Positions 27,720 through 36,781 are shown, numbered from the stretch's first letter. The stretch is DNA of 64,000 nt from UBA5486 sp036744795 (GCA_036744795.1 DAIOHK010000002.1:62001-126000), one strand, 5' to 3'. Made by a program: numbers and translations. Notes: generated from the letters alone by a model not told the origin.

Positions 27720-28451
27720 ATGGGCATGAATTTAAACCAAAATGTTACCATCAGCCAGATTTCTTGCCCCGGTGGCACAGTTTATACTATTGTCGCTGGT
27801 GATACCCTATTTGCCCTTGCTAGACGGTTTAATACCACTGTTCAAGCTATCACTAATGCAAATCCAGGTATTGACCCTAACTCACTACAAATCGGGCAAC
27901 AGATCTGTATCCCTGTTGCCCCTGCCCCGGGCACTTGTCCCGGCGGATTCATTTATGCTGTTAGAGCTGGAGATACCTTTTTTAGCATTGCTAGGCGTTT
28001 TGGGACCACTGTTAGCGCTTTACAAGCAGCCAACCCCGGTGTAGATCCCAACCGGCTACAAATCGGGCAACAAATTTGTGTTCCGGCTCCAGCTCCGGCA
28101 CCCGGAACTTGCCCCGGTGGTTTTCTTTACACCATCCGTTCGGGTGACACCTTCTTTAGCCTAGCTTCACGGTTTGGAGTCACCCTGCAAGCTTTAATTT
28201 CAGCTAACCCCGGAGTTGATCCTAACAGGTTACAAATCGGACAACAAGTCTGTATCCCAGCTCCGGCACCAGTACCAACGCCCGTTACTTGTCCAGGTTT
28301 TATCTACATTATTCAAAGCGGAGATACCTTATTTAGTTTAGCCCAACGTTTTGGTACTACGGTAGCCGCTATTACTGCAGCAAATCCTGGTATTGATCCC
28401 AATAGATTGCAGGTTGGCCAAAATGTCTGTATTCCAGTAGCTCCAAGGTAA
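27720..28451 (+). CDS. Four-LysM protein
   Basis: 243 residues made almost entirely of four LysM units of about 58 residues (for example VYTIVAGDTLFALARRFNTT then VQAITNANPGIDPNSLQIGQ). They are joined by Pro/Ala linkers (CIPVAPAPGTC). Each unit has a Cys before the first strand (SCPGG, TCPGG) and one near its end (QQICIP). LysM binds N-acetylglucosamine polymers such as peptidoglycan. No signal peptide is obvious, which is usual for spore-coat and some surface LysM proteins of Firmicutes. TGGAGG precedes the ATG. A paralogue with longer, more Cys-rich units lies at 46928. Confidence 0.85.
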   Translation: MGMNLNQNVTISQISCPGGTVYTIVAGDTLFALARRFNTTVQAITNANPGIDPNSLQIGQQICIPVAPAPGTCPGGFIYAVRAGDTFFSIARRFGTTVSALQAANPGVDPNRLQIGQQICVPAPAPAPGTCPGGFLYTIRSGDTFFSLASRFGVTLQALISANPGVDPNRLQIGQQVCIPAPAPVPTPVTCPGFIYIIQSGDTLFSLAQRFGTTVAAITAANPGIDPNRLQVGQNVCIPVAPR

Positions 28452-28497
28452 TAATAGTTCAATAATCAAATCACAATTAAAAACGGGCAAATAAAAC

Positions 28498-28529
28498 GGA
28501 CCGGGTTACAAAATCCGGTCCCCTTTTTT
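28498..28529 (+). terminator. Rho-independent terminator
   Basis: Stem GGACCGG / CCGGTCC with a 10-base loop, then CCCTTTTTT, downstream of the LysM gene. Confidence 0.85.
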
Positions 28530-28661
28530 GACCGCAATTCAACTCATAAAGCAAAGTAAAATTCTAGCACGTATATCGCTTCACGGTCTGAAATAAAATA
28601 TTGGCCATATGCTATCTTTTCTTTCATATTTTCCCTTTATATGTTATAATTACCATACAGC

Positions 28662-28680
28662 TTATGGAATTGCATAAATA
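28662..28680 (+). repeat. Family A repeat core (partial)
   Basis: TTATGGAATTGCATAAATA matches only the core of family A. It lies about 50 bases upstream of the following gene and close to a plausible -10 (TATAAT at 28643), so it could overlap promoter sequence. Confidence 0.45.
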
Positions 28681-28728
28681 CTTGGTTTACTTTTTATCCT
28701 CTCAAAATATAAGGGGGGAAAGTAAATT

Positions 28729-29577
28729 ATGAAATATCTAACCATCGGCACGATTATCTTATCGGTAGGTGTTTTGTCCTATTTATTAAAAACTATAAAA
28801 AATAAGTTGAAATTATTTACCCTAAGTATTTGTATTATTGCTTTGACCCTATCTTTGATTAGTTCGTACGGACTTTTGTTTCAACAGCTTGAACCAGAAA
28901 ATTTATCTCAGACCTTATTAAATCCACAACTAATCTTCTTCATTAATGTATTAATTAAATTTCTAATCTTTTATTGGATTGTTGCTATTGCTTCAGGTAT
29001 GATTAACCCGGAAAGGATTTCAAAATACGGAGCAAAATTTTTAGGCTTAGAAGTTTATAATGAATATGCCGAGATCGCTAAAAAAATTGAGATCAACGCG
29101 AATAAAGCAGAAAATCAATTGAATTTAATTGTTGATTTAAATCGAAATGTCTTCGATTTTTTATTAAAGCCATTTGAGAATAGTATTATTTCATCAGAGA
29201 AAAAAACCGATACTATTCGTCTTTTAGTAAAAGATATTTTAATAAAATCTTACGCCAATTTACCTAGAGTAAAAATACATGTTATTCCAACTACTGAAAA
29301 AGGTTTCACTACCCTTGGGCATAAGTTAGCAGCCTTTGTTAGACCTTTAGCCATGGAAAATAGAACTTTAACTACCATTGAAAATAAAACAGTTGGAATT
29401 TGCATTATTTCAGGTACAGGTGATCTCAGTTCAGCAATTATAATCGATACCACTGACCAAAATTATGAGATTTCTGATGCAGAGATTTGTTTAGCGGGCA
29501 CTTTTTTTGTTTCCATCGCTACTTCCATACATTGGGCTGTAAGAAGTAAAAAATTTGCAAATAACTTAGAAAGTTAA
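28729..29577 (+). CDS. Membrane protein with cytoplasmic GAF-like domain, unknown
   Basis: 282 residues. Three membrane helices fill the first 95 residues (LTIGTIILSVGVLSYLL, LFTLSICIIALTLSLISSYG, LIFFINVLIKFLIFYWIVAIA). A helical, probably coiled segment follows (about 110-140, EIAKKIEINANKAENQL). The C-terminal part (about 150-270) alternates strands and helices like a GAF/sensor domain. I recognise no family. AGGGGGGAA precedes the ATG. It is followed closely by two small unknown genes, perhaps as one unit. Confidence 0.6.
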   Translation: MKYLTIGTIILSVGVLSYLLKTIKNKLKLFTLSICIIALTLSLISSYGLLFQQLEPENLSQTLLNPQLIFFINVLIKFLIFYWIVAIASGMINPERISKYGAKFLGLEVYNEYAEIAKKIEINANKAENQLNLIVDLNRNVFDFLLKPFENSIISSEKKTDTIRLLVKDILIKSYANLPRVKIHVIPTTEKGFTTLGHKLAAFVRPLAMENRTLTTIENKTVGICIISGTGDLSSAIIIDTTDQNYEISDAEICLAGTFFVSIATSIHWAVRSKKFANNLES

Positions 29578-29607
29578 TATAATAGTATTGAAGGATGTGA
29601 TATAAAA

Positions 29608-29844
29608 ATGTTTACTATTGAAAAAGGACAAACCATCGATTTCCGTGGTCCCAAAATTCCATCCTACATCGTAGAAACAAGAGAAACAGCCCATAAATTA
29701 GCTGACAATTTATATGCAAAAACAGAAGTTTCTGTCACCAAAGAACTTTCGATCAAGACAAAAGCCCCCACCAGACAAACAAGAAAAGTCTTAAACTTGA
29801 ATAAATTAAAGAGAATAAGGAATGCTACCCACCAAGAGGGGTGA
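29608..29844 (+). CDS. Small hypothetical protein (78 aa)
   Basis: 78 residues with GAAGGATGTGAT before the ATG, 30 bases after the preceding gene. The first half is mixed (TIDFRGPKIPSYIVETRETA) and the last 30 residues are very basic (KTKAPTRQTRKVLNLNKLKR). No family is recognised. Its stop overlaps the ribosome binding site of the next small frame, so the two may be coupled. Confidence 0.5.
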   Translation: MFTIEKGQTIDFRGPKIPSYIVETRETAHKLADNLYAKTEVSVTKELSIKTKAPTRQTRKVLNLNKLKRIRNATHQEG

Positions 29845-29850
29845 TAGCAT

Positions 29851-29970
29851 TTGTTGTTCGGCATTAAAAAAACTGCTAATGGAATGAAATCAAGTTTAAA
29901 TAAACCGACAAAATCAAAGTCGTTACAAGAGATTAAGAGATTAGCTAAAGAAATTCAGAAAAAAAAGTAA
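29851..29970 (+). CDS. Small basic hypothetical protein (39 aa)
   Basis: A 39-codon frame from TTG at 29851 (or TTG at 29854) ending KEIQKKK. GAGGGGTGAT lies six bases upstream and contains the previous gene's stop codon, the layout of a coupled gene pair. The product is Lys-rich with no known domain. It is too short to be certain, but the ribosome binding site and frame continuity support translation. Confidence 0.4.
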   Translation: MLFGIKKTANGMKSSLNKPTKSKSLQEIKRLAKEIQKKK

Positions 29971-30091
29971 TACTTCTGCAGAATCTTAGCAACCAGATCT
30001 ATTCCGGCTAGTAGCCGGTTTATTTTTTGGGTATTTAAAATATGGTAAATTTCCCTTGTACAAGATATAATAAAAGCAGGAGGGTTAATGG

Positions 30092-30460
30092 ATGAATTTA
30101 GTGAAAATTGTTGAAAAATACCATTTAGTGCTTCTATTTGTTTTTGGCTCATTTGATACCGAACGCTTCAACAATAACAGTGACATTGATGTGGGATATA
30201 TAGCAAAGAAGACTTTGAACAACGAAGAAGAAGTTAACCTTCTGACAGAATTGGTTTTTTTCTTTAAACGGGATCTAATTGATTTAGTCAATATGAATAG
30301 TGCCACTCCTCTTTTGTTGTTTGAAGCTGCTAATAAAGCAAAAGTCCTTTACGAAAAAGATGATAGTTTTCTGCGGTTTAAAATTAAAGCCTTTGCTAGG
30401 TATACAGAAACTAAATTTTTACGAGATATGAGGAGAGACTTTTTGGAGAAATCCATATAA
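30092..30460 (+). CDS. mntA: MntA-like minimal nucleotidyltransferase antitoxin
   Basis: 122 residues. The MNT signature GSx10DxD is present: FGSFDTERFNNNSDIDVGYI. AGGAGGG lies seven bases before the ATG at 30092; an overlapping ATG four bases earlier leads to an immediate stop. MntA proteins inactivate their partner HepT by adding AMP groups to a tyrosine next to its active site. The neighbouring HEPN gene, 24 bases downstream, makes this a HepT/MntA module with the antitoxin first. Confidence 0.85.
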   Translation: MNLVKIVEKYHLVLLFVFGSFDTERFNNNSDIDVGYIAKKTLNNEEEVNLLTELVFFFKRDLIDLVNMNSATPLLLFEAANKAKVLYEKDDSFLRFKIKAFARYTETKFLRDMRRDFLEKSI

Positions 30461-30484
30461 AAAGTAAGTATCGGAGTGATGCAA

Positions 30485-30913
30485 ATGCCGGCCCAAGAGA
30501 TAATAGTAGAAAAACTACTCAAAATGAAAGAATACATCCATCAGTTAAAAGTAATCCGGCCCGCTAGTTATGAAGAATATTTGCAAAGCCTAACCACAAA
30601 GTACGCTGTTGAGAGATTGCTGCAATTAATCGTTGATTTAGCACTTGATATTAATAATATAATATTATCATATAAAGGAAAACCAGCGGCTGCCGATTAC
30701 TTTAACTCATTTATTGATCTCACGGATTGTAATGTTTTAGAGCCTGCTTTTGCAACACAAATAGCACCTTCAAGTGGATTAAGAAACAGACTAGTACACG
30801 AATACGAAGAGATAAATAACCAAATTGTCTATAATAGTATAGAAAAAACAATTGATATGTATGTCCTATATATGAAAGAAATAAAAAAAGTTATACAAAG
30901 CTCCAGTAGTTAA
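30485..30913 (+). CDS. hepT: HepT-like HEPN toxin (DUF86)
   Basis: 142 residues from the ATG at 30485; GTG 30476 and ATG 30479 lie inside or too near the CGGAGTGAT box. The protein is all-helical. The HEPN RNase motif R-x4-6-H-x-Y is intact as RNRLVHEY, where Tyr is the expected AMPylation target. HepT is an RNase toxin that dimerises and is held inactive by MntA. The gene ends seven bases from the convergent alpha-xylosidase gene, with no terminator between. Confidence 0.85.
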   Translation: MPAQEIIVEKLLKMKEYIHQLKVIRPASYEEYLQSLTTKYAVERLLQLIVDLALDINNIILSYKGKPAAADYFNSFIDLTDCNVLEPAFATQIAPSSGLRNRLVHEYEEINNQIVYNSIEKTIDMYVLYMKEIKKVIQSSSS

Positions 30914-30920
30914 GATACTT

Positions 30921-33242
30921 TTAATCTAATTCCACTTCTAATCTACCTTGGTAGGTATCAGGGTTGAGCAAAGTACCCATCTGATTTGTAGTATAAGAGC
31001 CACCATTTACTTTTTTCACAGTAAAAACACCTCTTAGTAATACGCTCCAAGATTTACCTGTACAATTTGTTACTATAATAATTTTATTACTGCAGCGCTC
31101 GATTGTCATCTCCAATTCCGATTGACCTTTAGGATTATAAACCTTTGTAGAAACCTGTTTTCCCTCTTCCAACTCAAAGACTTGGAGATTTACGTGATCC
31201 GCATAATCATAATCCGGTTTATTATCTACCTTCCCCACCGCCAGTATAGTATTGGGGCGGACCATCAACGGAATACTCAAATAATCATGCTTCTCTTGCC
31301 GCCAACATCCGCCAACCACTTTTTCCCCGGTTAGATAATTCGTCCATTGCCCTTTAGGCAAATAATAAGAAACCTGACCATCACTACTAAAAACAGGAGC
31401 TACCAGTAGGGCCTCACCCAGCATATATTGACGATCTAAATAAATACAAGCCGGATCATCCGAGAATTCTAAGAACATCGCACGCATTACTGGTACCCCT
31501 TCAGCCGAGGCCTCGTAAGCTTTAGCAAAGATATACGGCATTAAACTGCATTTTAGCTTAGTAAAGAAACGTAAAACATCTACTGCTTCCTCATCAAATA
31601 ACCAGGGAGCCCGGTATGAACTATTCCCGTGCAACCGGCTGTGAGATGATAATAAACCAAATGCCACCCAGCGTTTATATAAATCAGGAGTTGCAGTATC
31701 TTCAAAGCCACCAATATCATGGCTCCAAAAACCAAATCCGGATAAACACAGTGACAAACCTCCACGTAAGCTTTCGGCCATTGATTCATAATTTGCTCGG
31801 CAATCTCCACCCCAATGTACAGGAAACTTTTGACTTCCAACAGTAGCCGAGCGGGCAAAAACCACCGCCTGCCCTTTACCTAACTTTTTTTCCAACAAGT
31901 CAAAAACTACTTTATTATACAAATACGAATAATAGTTATGCATCTTTACCGGATCAGAACCATCATCATACACTACATCCGTGGGAATTCGCTCCCCAAA
32001 GTCAGTTTTAAAACAGTCTACACCTATATCTAACAGTTTTTCCAGATATCCAGTATACCAATCGCAAGCAGCAGGATTAGTAAAATCAACAATTCCCATT
32101 CCGGCTTGCCATTTATCCCATTGCCAGAGATCGCCATTAGGTTTTTTCAGCAGATAACCATGTTTTAATCCTTCAGCAAACAATTTAGAACGCTGAGCAA
32201 TATAAGGATTGATCCAGACACAGATCTTCAACCCTTTAGCTTTTAATCTTTTCAGCATCCTCGCCGGTTCCGGGAAAACACGATCATCCCATTCAAAATT
32301 GCACCAGTGGTATTCTTTCATCCAGAAACAATCAAAATGAAAGACCGACAGGGGTAAGTCGCGTTGGGCCATACCATCAATAAAACTATTGACTGTTTCT
32401 TCATCATATTCGGTAGTAAAGGAAGTAGTAAGCCACAAGCCAAATGACCAGACCGGCGGGAGGAAGGGTCTTCCGGTGAGTGCCGTATATCTTTTTAGTA
32501 CTTCTTTCGGTGTTGGACCATTAATGATAAAATACTCCAAAGATTCTCCCGGTACGCTAAATTGGACAGATGATACCCGCTCGGATGCCACCTCAAAGGA
32601 GACTTCCTCCGGATGATTAACTAGAACTCCATAACCATTATTAGTCAAATAAAAGGGGATATTCTTATAAGCCTGTTCAGTATTGGTCCCCCCATCTTGA
32701 TTCCAGATGTCAATAACCTGACCATTCTTTACAAACGGTGTAAACCGTTCACCAAACCCATAAACAGCTTCTCCCACTTTTAAATCCAACTGTTCTCGCA
32801 GATATGTATCTCCAGCATCGTTAGTTATATAACCCGCATTCCGAAAGCTACTCCCAGTTAACAGAGATGAATTATTAAGGAATTTAAGTTCCCAGCGGTC
32901 CTTTCTGATCACCACGCTCAAATTACCACTCTTCAATATAACCTCTTGCTCATTATTAATAATTTTAACTTTGTTATTTTCACTCACATTAACACTAAAC
33001 TCCGGACCCTTTTTGCTTATTCCTTTAAAATGTTCCATTTGCACGCCAATTACATCAGGCATTGGTGAATAAAATCTAATTGCAAGCAGCGCCCCATCAA
33101 GGGTTGCTCCCCGGTGCCCGATATGCCGGCATGGTGCATAAACAGTCAGCGAATTGGAATCAATATCTAGATCATGGACCTCAATCGGGTTAAAGATCTT
33201 TATCCCTTTTCTAACCAGCCACTGACCATCAGTAAACTTCAT
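30921..33242 (-). CDS. yicI: Alpha-xylosidase (GH31, YicI type)
   Basis: 773 residues, matching the 772 of E. coli YicI. The nucleophile Asp414 lies in CFKTDFGERIPTD and the acid/base Asp480 in VHWGGDCRANYESM. AVYGFGERFTPF, PPVWSFGLWLTTSF and GFGFWSHDIGGFE are further GH31 YicI-branch motifs. The enzyme releases alpha-xylose from xyloglucan oligosaccharides such as isoprimeverose (EC 3.2.1.177). No signal peptide, so cytoplasmic. TAAGGAGGG precedes the ATG. It is the last gene of a minus-strand run that starts at leuC; no xylose transporter adjoins it. Confidence 0.92.
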   Translation of the reverse strand: MKFTDGQWLVRKGIKIFNPIEVHDLDIDSNSLTVYAPCRHIGHRGATLDGALLAIRFYSPMPDVIGVQMEHFKGISKKGPEFSVNVSENNKVKIINNEQEVILKSGNLSVVIRKDRWELKFLNNSSLLTGSSFRNAGYITNDAGDTYLREQLDLKVGEAVYGFGERFTPFVKNGQVIDIWNQDGGTNTEQAYKNIPFYLTNNGYGVLVNHPEEVSFEVASERVSSVQFSVPGESLEYFIINGPTPKEVLKRYTALTGRPFLPPVWSFGLWLTTSFTTEYDEETVNSFIDGMAQRDLPLSVFHFDCFWMKEYHWCNFEWDDRVFPEPARMLKRLKAKGLKICVWINPYIAQRSKLFAEGLKHGYLLKKPNGDLWQWDKWQAGMGIVDFTNPAACDWYTGYLEKLLDIGVDCFKTDFGERIPTDVVYDDGSDPVKMHNYYSYLYNKVVFDLLEKKLGKGQAVVFARSATVGSQKFPVHWGGDCRANYESMAESLRGGLSLCLSGFGFWSHDIGGFEDTATPDLYKRWVAFGLLSSHSRLHGNSSYRAPWLFDEEAVDVLRFFTKLKCSLMPYIFAKAYEASAEGVPVMRAMFLEFSDDPACIYLDRQYMLGEALLVAPVFSSDGQVSYYLPKGQWTNYLTGEKVVGGCWRQEKHDYLSIPLMVRPNTILAVGKVDNKPDYDYADHVNLQVFELEEGKQVSTKVYNPKGQSELEMTIERCSNKIIIVTNCTGKSWSVLLRGVFTVKKVNGGSYTTNQMGTLLNPDTYQGRLEVELD

Positions 33243-33267
33243 TTTTTTATTCCCTCCTTAGTAATCA

Positions 33268-34107
33268 CTACAATTCCTTTAACCTTTGTAATAAGCCGTT
33301 TTTTCCGGCCGCAAAAAGTCGACTTAGCGATTGAAGTCCCCGCCAAGACAAGCTATTTATTTCAGCTTTGATCAGCCGTAAACTTTCTACACATTTAGCC
33401 TTTATTAAAGAGGGAAAATAGGAAGCAGGTGGTAGTCCTTTCTGGGTTTCTTCATCAAGTTCTCCATAATATAAATCCATAAGCTTCTTGGGTTTGTACT
33501 CCCCCGAAACTAATTTCTTTATTCTGTTGGTTCGCTCCGCATTCGCTTCCCGATGATTTAGAATATGAAAATTATTAGGGGCAATAATCATCGCCACAAT
33601 TGATAAATACTCATCTTTACTTAACTTACTTACTGTTTTATTAAAATAAACTTTGGCTGCCTGTTCAAAACCTATTACAGGTTCCCCCTTTATGTTGCCT
33701 AAATAAACGTAATTTAAAAAGAGGGTAAGTTGATCATCTTTATTTACCAACCGATCCATCACATACCTTGCGATCAAAGTTTGTTTAATTTTAGCAAAGC
33801 CCGATTTAAATTCATCAAAATAAAATATCTTCACTAAACCTTGAGTAATTGTAGTAATACCAGCTCCAGGAGTCTTTAGATCAACTCCATTATGATCGTA
33901 AAAATTAGGATCTTCTACCGCAAGTAAAGCATCCAATTGCCACTGGCTCAAATCGCTAACTTTCAAATCCGAATTTTCTAAGGCCTTTCCAATCATTCTG
34001 GGCGTAATAAGGCAGGCTTTTATCATCTCAAAAGCAAAATATATAAAGCCAATTACCATTATGACCAAGAATAATCGGAAAAAGAATTTTCGGATCTTTT
34101 TCATCAT
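33268..34107 (-). CDS. Monofunctional GT51 peptidoglycan glycosyltransferase
   Basis: 279 residues. One N-terminal membrane helix (FRLFLVIMVIGFIYFAFEM) precedes a GT51 domain with the catalytic LLAVEDPNFYDHNGVD motif. The second motif is TTITQGLVKIFYF, in place of the usual STITQQLAKN, so the second Gln and the Asn are replaced. IGFEQAAKVYFNK and LSKDEYLSIVAMI follow the family. There is no transpeptidase domain. Expected to polymerise lipid II, but the altered motif leaves activity open. AAAAGGAG precedes two adjacent ATGs. It lies 25 bases upstream of the xylosidase gene in the same operon. Confidence 0.82.
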   Translation of the reverse strand: MMKKIRKFFFRLFLVIMVIGFIYFAFEMIKACLITPRMIGKALENSDLKVSDLSQWQLDALLAVEDPNFYDHNGVDLKTPGAGITTITQGLVKIFYFDEFKSGFAKIKQTLIARYVMDRLVNKDDQLTLFLNYVYLGNIKGEPVIGFEQAAKVYFNKTVSKLSKDEYLSIVAMIIAPNNFHILNHREANAERTNRIKKLVSGEYKPKKLMDLYYGELDEETQKGLPPASYFPSLIKAKCVESLRLIKAEINSLSWRGLQSLSRLFAAGKNGLLQRLKEL

Positions 34108-34139
34108 TTATAAGACTCCTTTTGCCAGGTACTAGTTAC

Positions 34140-34763
34140 TTATTTTTTTAATAAGCGCCGCCTTAATATCTTGAAAGCTTCCTGATCTCGGTAATGAAAA
34201 GTTTCTAATCCCAATTTCTGCGCCGCTTGTATATTAGCCTCTACATCATCAATAAATAGGCATTCAGCCGGACGAAGATGTAATCTTTCAAGACACTTTT
34301 TATAAATAATTGGATCCGGTTTGCATACCATTAGATCGCAGGAAAAAACCGTGGTATCAAAAAAATTATTCTTTAACCAGGGAAAGTTTTCCTTCATATA
34401 GCTCAGAATATCCACTGGCATATTAGAGATTATCCCTAATTTATAACCACCATTTTTTAAATCCTTAGCTAAATCCAGTACTTCTTGGTTGATGGAAATC
34501 CAACTTTTCTTATCATGCTCTATTAATTTTATGATCATTTCACGATCGTAATTTACATGACAAGCAGAAAGTACCTTTCCCCAATACTCCTCTCCTGAAA
34601 TACCCGAATCATATTCTAGCCTGTATTTATAATAATTAGTTGTGAAAATATCTTCCTTAATGCCAGTTAAATCTAGCATGGCATTAATTTCTTGTTGATT
34701 CTGAGCTAAGCTAATAACACACCCATAATCAAAGATTACCGCCTGAATTTCCAACTGCACCAC
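34140..34763 (-). CDS. HAD-like hydrolase, subfamily IA
   Basis: 207 residues. Motif I is AVIFDYGCVIS, with the nucleophile Asp but Gly at the position of the second Asp, as in a branch of YihX/dehalogenase-like members. Motif II is LGIISNMP, motif III lies around VCKPDPIIYKKCLE, and motif IV is CLFIDDVEANIQAAQKLG. Small-molecule phosphatase or dehalogenase activity is possible. The start is uncertain: GGAAGGG touches the GTG codons at 34763 and 34760, and a TTG at 34754 has the best spacing. It lies between leuD and the GT51 gene. Confidence 0.82.
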   Translation of the reverse strand: MVQLEIQAVIFDYGCVISLAQNQQEINAMLDLTGIKEDIFTTNYYKYRLEYDSGISGEEYWGKVLSACHVNYDREMIIKLIEHDKKSWISINQEVLDLAKDLKNGGYKLGIISNMPVDILSYMKENFPWLKNNFFDTTVFSCDLMVCKPDPIIYKKCLERLHLRPAECLFIDDVEANIQAAQKLGLETFHYRDQEAFKILRRRLLKK

Positions 34764-34784
34764 CCTTCCGTTCTTCTGAAAGTA

Positions 34785-35291
34785 TCATCCAATAATGCTC
34801 TGGTAAGATCCAGATTGAAACATAGGAATAACTCCACCACTCCTATAAATCTGCAAGATATAATCGGAAAGTTTTTCCGCCTGAATTATTTTACCAGACG
34901 AACTTTTAATCCTTCCGGAGAATAAATCAGCCCCAATCTCTTCACCCGCTTGTAAAACAGCTGCCGCCCCGGGGGCTATTAGAACTGGAAAAGCAGCATT
35001 AATCGCATTCCGGTAAAAAATCCGAGCAAAAGATTCAGCAATTACAAGACCAATCCCAGCCGTTTTTAGAGTAATTACCGCGTGTTCCCTACTTGACCCG
35101 CAACCAAAGTTTCTTCCTGCAACAATTATATCTCCGGGACGATAATTATGACGAAACATTGGATCTGCCCCTTCCATTACATGAAGTGCGATCTCACTAT
35201 GTTCACTAAGGTCAAGGTAACGCCCGGGGTAAATTTGATCCGTATCTATATTATCTCCAAACTTGAAAACTTTTCCTTTAATCTGTTGCAT
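34785..35291 (-). CDS. leuD: 3-isopropylmalate dehydratase small subunit-like (LeuD)
   Basis: 168 residues, the short LeuD2/archaeal-type small subunit. Motifs: GDNIDTDQIYPGRYL, GRNFGCGSSREHA and IAESFARIFYRNAIN. Together with the large subunit it isomerises 2-isopropylmalate to 3-isopropylmalate in leucine synthesis. Homoaconitase and related hydro-lyases share this form. No leuA or leuB is visible nearby, so the substrate is not proven by context. A 239-base gap filled with family B repeats separates it from leuC, a pair that usually abuts. Confidence 0.88.
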   Translation of the reverse strand: MQQIKGKVFKFGDNIDTDQIYPGRYLDLSEHSEIALHVMEGADPMFRHNYRPGDIIVAGRNFGCGSSREHAVITLKTAGIGLVIAESFARIFYRNAINAAFPVLIAPGAAAVLQAGEEIGADLFSGRIKSSSGKIIQAEKLSDYILQIYRSGGVIPMFQSGSYQSIIG

Positions 35292-35310
35292 TTTGTATCT
35301 CCTTTCTAGT

Positions 35311-35529
35311 TTAGAAAATGCCTTCGAAGATTGTCGATTCTCCCGCCTTTGATTTACATCTTCTGGACGGCTTGTCGACTCACCCGGTTTTTGATTTAAT
35401 CACTTCGTGATGTTAAGGTAACCGGCATGAGCGATTAGGTAGGCAGCATGAACGACTTGCTAGTCGACTCACCTGGCTTATATTTTCACCATTTCGTGTG
35501 CGCGGGTGGTAGCGAGCGTGAGCGACTAG
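35311..35529 (+). repeat. Compound family B repeat between leuD and leuC
   Basis: The first left half, TTGTCGATTCTCCCGCC, starts at 35331. A complete near-consensus unit then intervenes (about 35371-35438), and the expected right half, GGCAGCATGAACGAC, comes after it. One unit therefore appears nested inside another. A further unit (GTCGACTCACCTGG to GTGAGCGACTAG) fills 35463-35529, right up to the leuC stop. The left flank AGAAAATGCCTTCGAAGA recurs at 36928. Confidence 0.75.
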
Positions 35530-35530
35530 T

Positions 35531-36781
35531 TTATAAATATTTTCTTGGATCCACTAATTTCCCTTCAAGGGCAGTTGCTGCTGCCGTAACCGGGGAAGCA
35601 GCATAAATTTCTGCCTCAGCACTTCCCATTCGGCCAGGAAAATTCCTACTCGAAGTTGTAACACATCTTTCACCTGCGGAGAGCAATCCTTGATGAACAC
35701 CTAGACAAGGGCCACATCCGGGTGCGGATACCGTAGCACCACTATCCAAAAGTTCTTGAATATATCCACGCCGGATTGATTCTTTAAACACCTCATTAGA
35801 TGCGGGAAGAACCACTAGTCTTGTATGAGGAGCTATCTTTCGTCCCTTTAAAATCTTTGCCGCTATTTCAATATCTTCTACCCGTCCACCGGTACAAGTT
35901 CCAATTAAAACCTGATCAACTTTTACTCCCTCCACCTCATTTACCGGCAAAACATGATCAATACTATGGGGGACAGCCACCAGCGGAGGTAAGTTATTAA
36001 TCTCAAAATTATAAGATTCTACATATTCATAATCGGGATCCGTAGTATGAACAGTAAAGTCATTTCCGTAACGTTCTCTAACATACGATAAGACCTCATC
36101 CGAAGGTTGAATATATGAAGTTTTAGCACCCATCTCAACAGACATATTACAAATAACCATGCGTTCTGCCACAGACATAGTCTCTATAGCTGTTCCGGCA
36201 AATTCAATAGCTTTATAAACCGCTACATCCTGACCAAGTTCCCCAAGTACCTTTAAGATGACATCTTTAGCCATCACACCCGGCATCATTTTACCTTCAA
36301 TATTAATCTTAATGATTTCAGGAACTCTAAACCACAACTTTCCGGTAATCAGGATAGTTGCAAGATCCGTTGAGCCCACCCCCGTACCAAAAGCTCCAAA
36401 GGCACCATGGGTAGTAGTATGAGAATCTGTAGCCACCAGAATCATTCCCGGTCTTACTAATCCTTTTTCCGGCATAACCTGATGGCAAACCCCGCTGTTT
36501 ATATCAGCCAGATGAGGTATTTTCTGTTCAAAACAAAACTCCCTCATTTTTCGATGATTTTCCGCAGCTTTAATGGAAGGTGCCGGGCTGAAGTGATCAA
36601 AGATAAAAATAATTTTCTCCGGATCCCAGACTTTCTTACCCCCCATATCTTTAAAAGACTTTAATACCTGGAGATAAAGATCATTAATCTCCGCCAAATC
36701 AACTTCTGCTGTTACTATCTCTCCTGCTTTGACGCTTTCCATACCAGCATGAGAAGCCAGTATCTTTTCTAGTGCATGCAT
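35531..36781 (-). CDS. leuC: 3-isopropylmalate dehydratase large subunit-like (LeuC)
   Basis: 416 residues from the ATG at 36781, where AAAGGAG lies eleven bases upstream. The frame runs to a GTG at 36838 but without a site, and the family normally starts with the LEKILASHAG segment. The aconitase-type 4Fe-4S ligands are seen in GTCTGGRVED and APGCGPCLGVH. VATDSHTTTHGAFGAFGTGVG binds substrate. This is the short, archaeal-type LeuC/homoaconitase form. First gene of the minus-strand run. It is flanked on both sides by family B repeats in the same orientation. Confidence 0.9.
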   Translation of the reverse strand: MHALEKILASHAGMESVKAGEIVTAEVDLAEINDLYLQVLKSFKDMGGKKVWDPEKIIFIFDHFSPAPSIKAAENHRKMREFCFEQKIPHLADINSGVCHQVMPEKGLVRPGMILVATDSHTTTHGAFGAFGTGVGSTDLATILITGKLWFRVPEIIKINIEGKMMPGVMAKDVILKVLGELGQDVAVYKAIEFAGTAIETMSVAERMVICNMSVEMGAKTSYIQPSDEVLSYVRERYGNDFTVHTTDPDYEYVESYNFEINNLPPLVAVPHSIDHVLPVNEVEGVKVDQVLIGTCTGGRVEDIEIAAKILKGRKIAPHTRLVVLPASNEVFKESIRRGYIQELLDSGATVSAPGCGPCLGVHQGLLSAGERCVTTSSRNFPGRMGSAEAEIYAASPVTAAATALEGKLVDPRKYL

